From NCBI GenBank assembly GCA_019648995.1, contig BLXT01004901.1, positions 99,862-132,733 of the forward strand: a stretch of 32,872 nucleotides of DNA, read 5' to 3'. Shown piece after piece: positions 24,901 through 32,872 of this stretch. The number at the start of each line of letters is the position of its first letter. The stretch's first letter is position 1. Source of the DNA: Plakobranchus ocellatus. Lineage: Eukaryota > Mollusca > Gastropoda > Plakobranchidae. Under the pieces are notes generated by a model that made no database searches, was not told the origin of the DNA, and worked only from the letters and a program-made list of their open reading frames with translations. The position numbers were made by a program, and so were the translations under genes.

Positions 24901-27900
24901 TTTATAACCATGGCAATCTCTTATGTTTTGTGATTGGTGGAAAGCCATATATGTAGGAAGCTAAGACACAGCTTCGTCCAATATTGATCAAGCTGACTAA
25001 AAATTTTGAATGGAATTCCAAAGTCAAAATGCCTAAGCATGACAAGCTGTGGACACTGTGTACGTTATGATTATATAAAGTTTTGTCAAGTGTGAGTAGT
25101 GAAGGTATAGGCTTCGATAATTCTTTTCTCATGGATGTCTCAATATTTGATTTTAAAGTAATTCACATTAGGCAGGAAAATAAGAGTGGCACATTCTTAC
25201 AACACTTCTGACAAAGGTTCACTTCGTAATATTAACTCCTTATCCAGTAGAAAATGTTCCACAACATCCAGCTAGATTTCAGAACTTCAAGGCCAGATTT
25301 AGAGTTCCATATCAAAATTGACTTATTCCTTTTTCAGTAACAGTATTCCAAAGTAGCAGCTTTATCATTTACAGACTAGAAATTGTTAGTGCACAAAGCT
25401 CGGTTTTTTTTTTCAAAAGTTAAGAGCTTTGATTGTTTTAACTGCTATATTGACAAAAATAATTCAGCCAGCAGCTTTTTAAGCAAATGGGTTGAAGGAT
25501 AATTCACTATTGCCTTCCAGCCTCAATGTTCCAATTCAGATAGGCAACTCAAAGGGTGGCTGGATGGCAGCAATGCACAGGGAATTTTTTTTTTATGTCT
25601 GTTATTTCGGATTGACAATTAAACCCTATCAGGTAGTGTAGGAATGTTTCTCATAGACATTTCATTGTTCTTACCATAAGTAAATAAAAAATGTCATACT
25701 CATATTAATTATCTTTCATTTTTGTGTCATGTAATCGTCAGAAGTGGAATTTTGTTGTAACAAAATATTTTTGTGCTTTATAATTATCATTTAAATCTTA
25801 TCTAATTATTTTCACTTTCAGACAAATTGAGGGGCAAGTTGTGGAAATAGCTAAGCTTCAAGAAATTTTCACTGAAAAAATACTTGAGCAGGTCTGTTGA
25901 AATTGTATGAAACTACTGCTAATAAGCATAATTAAACATGGGCTATTAGTATTACACAAAAATGTCATAATTCTTAAGATGCATCACATAAATTTCAAGC
26001 ACCTCTCAATCTTTTGTCATAGCACACATTGCTGATCAGTCTCAGGGTTTGAGGTTTAATTTTCTAAAAATTGTTGGATCATAATTACAATCAAAGTAAG
26101 CTAGCTATACGATAGCTTTTTAAGATATTTTATTTACTTTCAATAACCATATGTTGAAATTGTGTAGGCACCACAGTGAAATATAACTGATTATTTTGTG
26201 TTGCCACACATTAAAGTGTCATCAGAAAAAAAAAAAAACAAGAAAGAACTTTTCCAAATAAAATCCTTTTTTCTCCCTCTGCTCTGTTGCCTTAGCCATT
26301 ATATAGGGAATGATAAAGGGGAAGCGTGGAAACTAATGCATAAGTTTGTTTTGTCTTCACATTGCTATTCTTTGCTGATTATATTTTATTCTTTTTAAGG
26401 ACCTTTTAAAAGTATTTCGCGTTTGTTTTATCATGTTCTTCCTCTCTGTAGTGTATGGAGGGTCATAAAAAGGCATTATTAGCTTGAGTTTGTATTGGAC
26501 AACCACAATGGCTATCAAAAGATTTGTATATATAACCCATACCCAAGAATAATAAATCTAGTACAGTGCACACCTGAAAATTGGACATCAAAGAGACCAG
26601 GTCACTCGAGTTGAATTAAAAGTAACTAAAATAGTGAGAAAACCAAGTTCAATAGCAAAAAATAAAGGGGGGGGTTAAGTCTTTTGCCATAGTATTCATC
26701 ATTTCAATTAATAGTGCTAACAAGGTGTTCTACCACACCGCCAGTTATGCGCACATGTGCACACACTCACATACAGAGAGAGAGAGGAGTGCTATTTAAC
26801 AGGGGATGTCTGCACTGCCATCCTGGCATATTGCAGTGTTAGGTCTAGGCCAGTGAGCGTAGGTCTAAGCCCAGCATAATGCCGCACCTTTCCTCCTCTC
26901 TTGCACATACCCCAACCCCCATCTCCATAGTGACTCAACCACCATGAATTATCTGTATCAAGCAGCATATTGATTCTGGCAAGATAGTTCGGATTCATGT
27001 GGGATTAATTAAGTGTGAGGATTAAGAGAGATGTTGAATTGTAAGATGTCGAATGACTGTAGTCGCAAAATGAGAACTGATATAAATCAAACATCGATTT
27101 AAAAAATAAGGTAAAATAATTTACAAGAACAAAAAATCCCTCATTTTTAAAAGCCTTTAAGAAATCTTTATGCATGAGTACTTTTTGAAACAGGTACGAT
27201 TCAAAAAATCCCTCATTTTTAAAAGCCTTTAAGAAATCTTTATGCATGAGTACTTTTTGAAACAGGTACGATTTTTTGTTGGAAACACTTTAAGTTATTG
27301 CAAAGAAAATAACGGAATGCATTTGGAGACATGCTTGAGAAGTTACCCTTGATGTAAATCTTCGGAAAATTGTGTTCAGTGGCATGATTACCAAAGCTCA
27401 AATTTTTATTTGATTTATGAGTTATTACAAATGTAGCAGAAAAGTGTAAAAATCAGTAGATCATTCAGTAGTAGTACAATGAAGAATAGCCTTATAACTT
27501 TAGCTTTAAATGAAACAAATTATTTAATTATGGTAAGAGCCTGTCAGAGTGGCTTTAGTTTCCTTTTTAAATTTAATCAAATATTTTGTCCAACAAAAAT
27601 GTTATATTTCAATACTGCTAGTGTTTACTTGGTTCAGCTATTGTCACATTTAAATATCAATAAATCCTCTTTAATTTTCTACTTTTTTTCAAGGATGTGC
27701 AAATTAACACCATATCAAATACTGTAGTGGGAACAACAGAGAACATAAAAGATGCAAATGAGGAAATTCGAGAGGTAAGTTGAGACAAAAAGACAACAGC
27801 AACAAAAATCATAATTAGTATATTAGTATAGCATTTCTCTTAATAAGGATTAATATTTTTTTTTTTTTTAGACCATGGTATAAATTCTAGATATATAGTT

Positions 27901-29705
27901 TAATGTTAGAAAAGATTTTGGATTATGCACACAAACAATATTTAAAAAATGAAGGCAATTTTAGTCAACTATGTACAAATTGTAATTTTATTATAACAAA
28001 AATGATTTTATTCAAAAGCAAAATGTTTTTAAAATTTTGGTAAAACAATGACACTCAATACTTTTGGATTATAAAACTGCCTCACTTTTAGTTTATCAGC
28101 GTCAATTTAGTGATGGCTTTTGAAATCTAAGTCAGTAAATCAAAGATATAATGTGTTCCTTTTCACATTATTAAGTGGTCATAATGTGACAAGTTGGAAA
28201 GCAATATAGCATTTATAAATTTTCTTGTCCTGCGTGTATTCAGAAGTTTTGCCTTAAATTTAGAGTAGAGCAGAGTTGAGCTAGTTTTGATTCCTGATTA
28301 AGTTGAGAATAGAGAATACACCCAAATTAGAGCTAGATCTCTGATGGTTGTTTCATTATTTCAATAATCTTGTGTTGTTGTTTCTTTCTTCTCAAATTGT
28401 TTTTTGTTTTGTTTTAAATTCTGAATGTTCCTGGGTTTTTTTTTTTTGGTTTTAATTCTGAATGTTCCCTTTCTTTTGTTTTTGAACAATCATCCTGATT
28501 GTCTGCTCAGTCATTATGGCAGGTCTGCAGATAATTGATAAAAGAGCTTTGCTCTGTAACAATAATTATCATGAGGTAACACTGGCAATGATTATAGTAA
28601 TGTTTACTTTAAAAAGTAATAAAAATGGACTGAGAATGCCATTGGAGGGCAGAAAAGGCAACAAATAGTTAAACCACACATAGAACTTTGATTTGAAAGA
28701 AAATGTGAAATGCAAAAATGGAAAGGGTAGGCAAAAAATGACAGTGGATATCACATTTTCAGACTGCACATTGGGTGGGCAGAAAAACCTAAAAGTGTTT
28801 CTGGGTGTGAGGAATTAGCGTAAACATTTTCACTTATTAAGAGGCATGAGGCCTCTGCCGATGGTGCAAAGTAATCCCCAATCATGGTGACAGCAACCCT
28901 GGCTGATTTCTTTTGAAGTTTCCTGCAGGCACTGGGTAAAAGGGAATTTAACAAATTTATATCAGATGTTTTTAAAACAATAAGAATTAGCATTTATCAA
29001 AAGTAGCAAAACTACATATAAGATATCAGCTCTAAAACTCGTTATTAAATTTTTGTCAACGAGATCAGCTGATGTAAAACTTTATAAAATATTGTTTGTT
29101 TTGTAAAAAAAAAAAGTAGAATATTTTGATCGAAATTATTTTTTTCAAGTTCTCTAGAGAAGATACAATTTGAATTGAGACCAGTGTGAATGAGTAGGAA
29201 CTTGCTTTTTGAGCTATCTTTTCTTTGAACTTTGCAATAATGGAAACTGTTTATAGTTGTAGTGACATGGAGCCAATTAATTTTTTTTTTTTCAGTTTTT
29301 AATCCGCTTTAAAGAAAGGAAAAAGTACTTAAAATTATTTTTTGTTTTTTAATTAAAAGTATTTTATTCAACATCCTCTGTATTAGGACTGGTTTTAAAA
29401 CACTTTTACTTCTTTCTGTTTCTCAAAACTTACTCACTTCATCCAATTCAGTGTCACTTGTCTCAAGAGATAAAGCTCCTATTAAAATTTGCTTTTTTGG
29501 GGGTTTTTTTTCTTTTTTGGTTTATTTGTACCACCTTTGATTAATTGCACACTAAAGGTAAAACCAATTTCTTGTTAACATGTTGGGTTTTTTCCCTCAA
29601 TTTTTGCAGGCTATAAAGAAAAAGGCTGAGTTTCGAGTGTGGATTTTGTTTTTCCTGCTGGTGTGTTCATTGTCTCTGCTTTTCTTGGATTGGTACAATA
29701 ATTAG
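18834..29705 (+). CDS. STX18: Syntaxin-18, complete, 10 coding exons, 330 aa
   Basis: Qa-SNARE of the ER. In animals it works with BNIP1/Sec20, USE1 and Sec22b and the NRZ tether to fuse Golgi-derived COPI vesicles with the ER. Ten exons join with GT-AG borders and consistent phases to 993 nt including the stop; human STX18 is 335 aa. Landmarks: [12 protein letters not shown] and [10 protein letters not shown] in the N-terminal syntaxin-18 domain; [27 protein letters not shown]; a variable charged linker; then [20 protein letters not shown], the SNARE motif [10 protein letters not shown] with the zero-layer Gln at 272, [12 protein letters not shown] and a tail anchor at about 309-325 ending DWYNN. 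The start is supported by an in-frame stop five codons upstream and match to the human N-terminus. Confidence 0.97.
19217..19284 (+). CDS. STX18: STX18 exon 2
   Basis: Residues 51-72 plus two bases. Encodes [20 protein letters not shown], matching human HIGKLRDFLLEHRKDYINAY. Acceptor ccttcag, donor GAAG/gtgaag, phase 2 exit. Confidence 0.94.
19285..20306. other. STX18 intron 2
   Basis: A 1022-bp intron with a short TA repeat at about 19404-19428. No gene or mobile element recognised. Confidence 0.6.
20307..20500 (+). CDS. STX18: STX18 exon 3
   Basis: Residues 73-137 plus one base. Contains [19 protein letters not shown] and [20 protein letters not shown], close to human TERDQIDQDAQIFMRTC and QVKEHRTAVLDFIEDYLK. 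Acceptor cgttacag, donor AAAG/gtgtgt, phase 1 exit. Confidence 0.96.
20501..22259. other. STX18 intron 3
   Basis: A 1759-bp intron. An AAT-type microsatellite occupies about 20694-20736. A 101-codon open frame at 21382-21687 is not recognised and lacks splice or start support. Confidence 0.6.
22260..22326 (+). CDS. STX18: STX18 exon 4
   Basis: A short exon encoding [20 protein letters not shown], nearly the human [20 protein letters not shown]. Acceptor tcccaacag, donor AAAAT/gtgagt. Enters in phase 1, exits in phase 2. Confidence 0.96.
22327..22855. other. STX18 intron 4, nothing recognised
   Basis: A 529-bp AT-rich intron ending in a long pyrimidine tract before exon 5. Confidence 0.6.
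22856..22968 (+). CDS. STX18: STX18 exon 5: variable linker
   Basis: Begins (I)[16 protein letters not shown], matching human LSKLEPEPNTKTRES, then a charged, poorly conserved linker ending DKENISP. Acceptor ttcactag, donor CCAG/gtatat. Phases 2 in and 1 out. Confidence 0.92.
22969..23532. other. STX18 intron 5, nothing recognised
   Basis: A 564-bp AT-rich intron. No recognised element. Confidence 0.6.
23533..23627 (+). CDS. STX18: STX18 exon 6
   Basis: Encodes an acidic linker ending [11 protein letters not shown], equal to human EDELSPEEIQM. Acceptor tctattag, donor ATG/gtacat, phase 0 exit. The linker part is not conserved; the end is. Confidence 0.92.
23628..24720. other. STX18 intron 6
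   Basis: A 1093-bp intron with a perfect 28-bp palindrome (listed separately), a TC repeat at about 24483-24502 and less AT-rich patches around 23860-24120 and 24220-24300 that could be old repeat sequence of unknown family. Confidence 0.5.
23988..24015. repeat. Perfect 12-bp-arm inverted repeat with 4-nt loop
   Basis: CTATTTTCCCGA, then ACAC, then TCGGGAAAATAG. All 12 pairs match. Related GGGAAAATA sequence recurs at about 24523-24532. Confidence 0.95.
24721..24779 (+). CDS. STX18: STX18 exon 7
   Basis: Encodes [19 protein letters not shown], matching human FEQENQRLIGEMNSLFDEV at the start of the SNARE-proximal helix. Acceptor acacacag, donor TCAG/gtaatc, phase 2 exit. Confidence 0.95.
24780..25821. 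other. STX18 intron 7, nothing recognised
   Basis: A 1042-bp AT-rich intron with no recognised element. Confidence 0.6.
25822..25891 (+). CDS. STX18: STX18 exon 8: N-terminal half of SNARE motif
   Basis: Encodes [20 protein letters not shown] then LEQ. The last codon (CAG, 25889-25891) is the zero-layer glutamine of the Qa-SNARE by alignment to syntaxins. Acceptor ctttcag, donor gtctgt, phase 0. Confidence 0.96.
25892..27693. other. STX18 intron 8
   Basis: A 1802-bp intron. It holds the 72-bp tandem duplication at 27130-27273, a short AG run at about 26776-26787 and a less AT-rich patch at about 26730-26960 with no recognised gene. Confidence 0.6.
27130..27273. repeat. Perfect 72-bp tandem duplication
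   Basis: Units 27130-27201 and 27202-27273 read as identical, both running from CAAAAAATCCCTC to GGTACGATT. Intronic in STX18. Identity points to a recent event or an assembly artefact. Confidence 0.97.
27694..27774 (+). CDS. STX18: STX18 exon 9: C-terminal half of SNARE motif
   Basis: 27 codons encoding [20 protein letters not shown] and ANEEIRE, matching human [25 protein letters not shown]. Acceptor ttttcaag, donor GAG/gtaagt, phase 0. Confidence 0.96.
27775..29609. other. STX18 intron 9, nothing recognised
   Basis: An 1835-bp AT-rich intron. TTTAATTCTGAATGTTCC-like sequence occurs twice near 28417-28469. No mobile element or RNA gene recognised. Confidence 0.6.
29610..29705 (+). CDS. 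STX18: STX18 exon 10: tail anchor and stop
   Basis: Encodes [20 protein letters not shown] then [11 protein letters not shown] and TAG. The hydrophobic segment at about 309-325 is the single C-terminal membrane anchor, nearly identical to human [22 protein letters not shown]. Acceptor tttttgcag. Confidence 0.97.
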   Translation, partial: AIKKKAEFRVWILFFLLVCSLSLLFLDWYNN

Positions 29706-29724
29706 AATGTTAAAATTATTGGCA

Positions 29725-29803
29725 ATTAAAATATTTAAATGCATACTTTTCTGGTGCTACATTTTTTTAGTGTTGTATGTGAGTAATGTTTGCTGACATT
29801 AAA
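29725..29803 (+). terminator. STX18: STX18 polyadenylation signals
   Basis: ATTAAA at 29725-29730 and again at 29798-29803, about 20 and 93 nt after the stop. Both are the common variant signal; a short 3'UTR is implied. Confidence 0.45.
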
Positions 29804-30563
29804 GAAATTGCATTGAAATTGTTGCTGCTATCAAGACACTGACTTATCGTTTTTGTAAGGTGAATGTGTTTTTTGGTTTTTGGATTTGAAAAACTTACAT
29901 GTATTTGGGGGTTTTTTCGTGTGTATGTGTGTGCTTGATGTTCCATATCAAGAGATACATGTATGTAGTCGCATTGGAAAACGCAAACAAAAGTGCAAAA
30001 AGCATTTAGCCCCAAATTTTGCAAAACATTAAGGACAAATGCGATCTCTGGAGAGGGGGGTTCTGAGGTGAATTCGGGTCACTGAGTCAAATTTTGACTG
30101 CAGGTAGTTTTGTAAAGTTTGTCCAATTTGTAATCATCTGAGGAGTGTTATTAGGCCTAACTTCGGCTAAAAATGTCTTTTATTGCAAATTAAAAATTGC
30201 TACATCCAAGAGAGTTTGCCAATTTTCAAGATAATGTATCAAAATTTGCCGTTTATGCAAGCCATGTCGGCCTGCTTACCCTTGAAAAACATAAGCATAT
30301 TATATACCAATGGAAAGTTTACAACTCAGCCTCCCAATCGATGCCACCAAAAGTACCAAATATGGCCACCCAAATTAAGACAAATATTTCCAAGAGGCGA
30401 GCCCCATTTTTAACCATTACCATATTTGGAGCGCTTGTCCCAAGTTCCACGGTTTTTACTACAATGGCGTTGATTTTGCATATGGAGACTTCCAGTTCCT
30501 TAGTTTGTACATAACCGTCAGCTCTATGAGCTTTTACCGCTCAATGAAGTTGAAGCGAAGATC
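29804..30563. other. STX18 downstream flank
   Basis: Intergenic. Less AT-rich sequence at about 30330-30530 has a 105-codon open frame (30197-30514) overlapping another open frame, with no recognisable family. Confidence 0.4.
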
Positions 30564-30571
30564 TGACGTCA
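30564..30571. promoter_or_regulatory. Consensus CRE palindrome
   Basis: TGACGTCA, the full CREB/ATF site, 127 nt upstream of a short ORF in good Kozak context. Suggests but does not prove a promoter. Confidence 0.45.
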
Positions 30572-30697
30572 CAGCGAGACACAGAGATCACTTGTTCTTA
30601 TGCTAATTTTTTTACATATTGCTTAGTTGGTTTCTAAGTGAAGGTTTTAGCCAGTCTAGTGCGGGAGTGACCTCCAGTATGAACTAGACATAAGAAA

Positions 30698-30769
30698 ATG
30701 GCCGAAGCGAGACGGATAAAGCAGGAAGAGCTTGAGAGGGCTGAAGGAGGACCATCATATGGAGTATGA
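30698..30769 (+). other. Short ORF or possible first coding exon of a downstream gene
   Basis: Encodes 23 residues starting MAEARRIKQEELERAEGG, charged and helix-prone, with a strong Kozak context (AAAATGG). A GT at 30764 (GGA/gtatga) could act as a donor, making this a first exon whose partner exons lie beyond or further along the window. No family recognised. Confidence 0.25.
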
Positions 30770-32872
30770 CCATCGCATAATTGGTCAGAAAACCAAAATA
30801 TTTTTGCTCCGACTTTATCGTCCATTTTCTCAAAATGAGTTTGTTTTTTTTTTTTTTTTTTGATAAATGTTCTTATAACTTTGGTGTTTTGGTTGTTTAT
30901 ATCACTTTTTTGGGGGTCATATATAGCAAATAAACCATTTATAAAAAAAATATATGTATCATTTAAGAAATAAGTAACTCTGAGTGCCGCACTTGCCCTT
31001 AAAAAAAGTCTTATCCTAAGAAAAAAGAGTTCTCATAATATATTGCAAAGATGACTCTTTAATCTATTGTGATTTCCCGATGTATTCAACTTCCAAGTTT
31101 GGTTGAAATAAGTCTGCAGGATTTTGAATGCCATTTTCTCTGCATTTCTTCAATACTTCATTTTCTTTTTGAAAAAAAAAAATGCCATAACTGAAAAGTA
31201 CTGAAGTTTGGGTTGAAATGTTCAAAAGGCACTGAGATTTGGCTGAAGAGTGCTTTTCTATGGTATCAAACTTATCGAGGGTTAAAATGGATGTCTGTTT
31301 TCCAATGGTATATCACACAATGTATGAATAAACAAAGAGTCAGATTATGCACCCCAATAAGATCAAATGAAAATGATGCTGTCAATAATGTAGAGTATGG
31401 CAATGCTATGAAAGTTAAGTAAACAAGCAAAATAAAACTATGGTTTTTTACTCAACTCCTAGCCAAAATTGACATTAATGCTCTAGTTCTTGAGCTTTAA
31501 AATTTTGATTTGTATATTCCTTATTCTATAGCATTCGTTATTGCAAACTGCAGAGAACGGCTTTCTATAAATTCTGCGACATGTGATAAAATCCAATAAA
31601 ACATCTAAGGTCTGAGTGCAAGGGTGTATTTGTTGTTAAGAAAACATTTTCAAACTTGATGCATGATGAACAGGTTCTGTGTAATCAATATGCCGATAGA
31701 GACAATAAAGAAGGATCTTTGTATTTTTATACGAGCTCATCTCTTTTTTTTTTTTTCTTTTTTCTAGGTCTCAATAAGATTTTAAAAATTGCGATTCCTA
31801 AATTGATCATAATAACATCGTAACTTTTGTCTTTATTAATAAAAAAAAAATTTGTTTGATTAAAATTAAAAAAAAAAAAATAATAATAATAATAGGAAAA
31901 AGAAAGGGTGGAGAAAAGGGGAAGAGTGTGAAAAAAAAAAAGGAGGTGAAAGAAGAGATGGAGATCATGATAAATTGAGGACCACGAACACGAGGAGAGA
32001 ACATGATGCTTTCTTTGGAAATATACTACTTTACTAGATAGAAAAGTGTTTTAACTATATAAAATAACTGTAAACGCATGTACATAGTAAAGTAAAGGTC
32101 GTGTGCTTGATCAAAGCATCGGGGGACCACGAGTAGGGTCCTGACTATTCTTGGCATACTGTGCTCCGAAGCAGTTTTACCACGCACACACCCTTACTGC
32201 TTTCCTGGCCACCTATACTTTTGCCGGCTCACATAGAGACCTAGCTTGTGATTTCCAGACAGGTCACCGCTCCTCCTGTAAAGACGCAAATATATATATT
32301 TGTTATAATCCTGATGTTTAAAAAATAGTTTGCTGCTACAAACATATATTCATGTAAATTACGTATTCTTTAAAATTTTTGTTGTTTTTTTTTTTGTTGG
32401 CATTTTAGCAAATTAAATGATTTTGGTAAGAGGCACGTCTATTTTCAGTCGTGCAATACCGGAAGCCAAAAAAAGCAGATTGGTTCGGGAAACACTGGAT
32501 CGTTTTGTGATTATATACCATGGGAGTTACGACAGACATCTATGTCTATGTTTGGCCGCAACCTGATTCGTTAAAGACGATATAATTATAAATGTAGATA
32601 AAACGGAAATATTGAAAACTAGAAGGGCGATTGAGCAGCGCGGGCTATTTTATTCAAGAAAGATGATGATAGTAATATTTTAATTAATTTCCAAACAGTA
32701 CTGTTTGAAAATGACTAGCCTGAACAGTAAGTTAGTAATATTTAATAAAATACCAATACAACAATAACAGATGTGTTGAATTATTTTGAGACGGCATCAT
32801 CAAGGAGCCATATCGCAATTAACAACAATTTAACCCTAATTAATAGAAACACTATGCCTCCCTCCACCTCCA
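30770..32872. other. Intergenic right end
   Basis: Mostly AT-rich with poly-T at 30843-30860 and A-rich runs at 31842-31940. A more GC-rich patch at about 32095-32290 looks like old repeat sequence but no family was recognised. No coding exon supported. Confidence 0.4.

Noticed and set aside
30197-30514. 105-codon open frame downstream of STX18
   Set aside because: Overlaps another open frame, no recognised similarity; could be repeat sequence.
32095-32290. GC-richer patch suspected as SINE or gene exon
   Set aside because: No tRNA-like head, tail or coding frame could be established by eye.
32574-32690. Frame reading INVDKTEILKTRRAIEQRG, slightly LINE-like
   Set aside because: Only a few residues resemble the reverse-transcriptase INxxKTE motif and nothing supports it on either side.

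Overview
This is an intron-rich, AT-rich eukaryotic nuclear window that reads as an invertebrate animal. The two genes I could assemble exon by exon have animal-type orthologues, and introns run from about 220 bp to 2.5 kb. Scattered TAGATCTAGAT-type simple repeats suggest a mollusc, perhaps a gastropod, but that is a weak inference. No bacterial, plasmid, phage or CRISPR features are seen.

Left half (about 776-14249, minus strand): a complete SMARCAL1 (HARP), the SNF2-family annealing helicase that remodels stalled replication forks. I placed 16 coding exons with consistent splice phases, giving a 797-residue protein. It has an N-terminal RPA-binding motif, one HARP domain, a full SNF2 ATPase core and a C-terminal tail that carries a PCNA-binding (PIP) box-like peptide. 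Its introns hold a decayed LINE fragment interrupted by about 460 bp of other sequence, a 71-bp tandem duplication covering the 3' end of exon 7, a TA microsatellite, a strong G-quadruplex candidate, and a three-unit array of roughly 360-400 bp repeats.

Middle (about 14250-18833): the space between the two divergent genes. It holds a likely SMARCAL1 5'UTR exon with a short upstream ORF, a second weak LINE remnant, a 312-bp foldback (MITE-like) element, TAGATCTAG clusters, an assembly gap of 788 N, and a 192-bp direct repeat with one copy on each side of the gap.

Right half (18834-29705, plus strand): a complete syntaxin-18 gene (STX18), the Qa-SNARE of Golgi-to-ER retrograde fusion. It has 10 coding exons and encodes 330 residues ending in a SNARE motif and a C-terminal tail anchor. 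The 3' flank (29706-32872) has polyadenylation signals just after the stop, then mostly noncoding sequence with one CRE-bearing patch followed by a short ORF in good Kozak context that could be the first exon of another gene.

The two genes are transcribed divergently but act in unrelated pathways (DNA replication stress and ER membrane fusion). I see no new multi-gene system. The points most worth checking are the PIP-like box in SMARCAL1, the partial exon duplication in the same gene, and the repeat elements.
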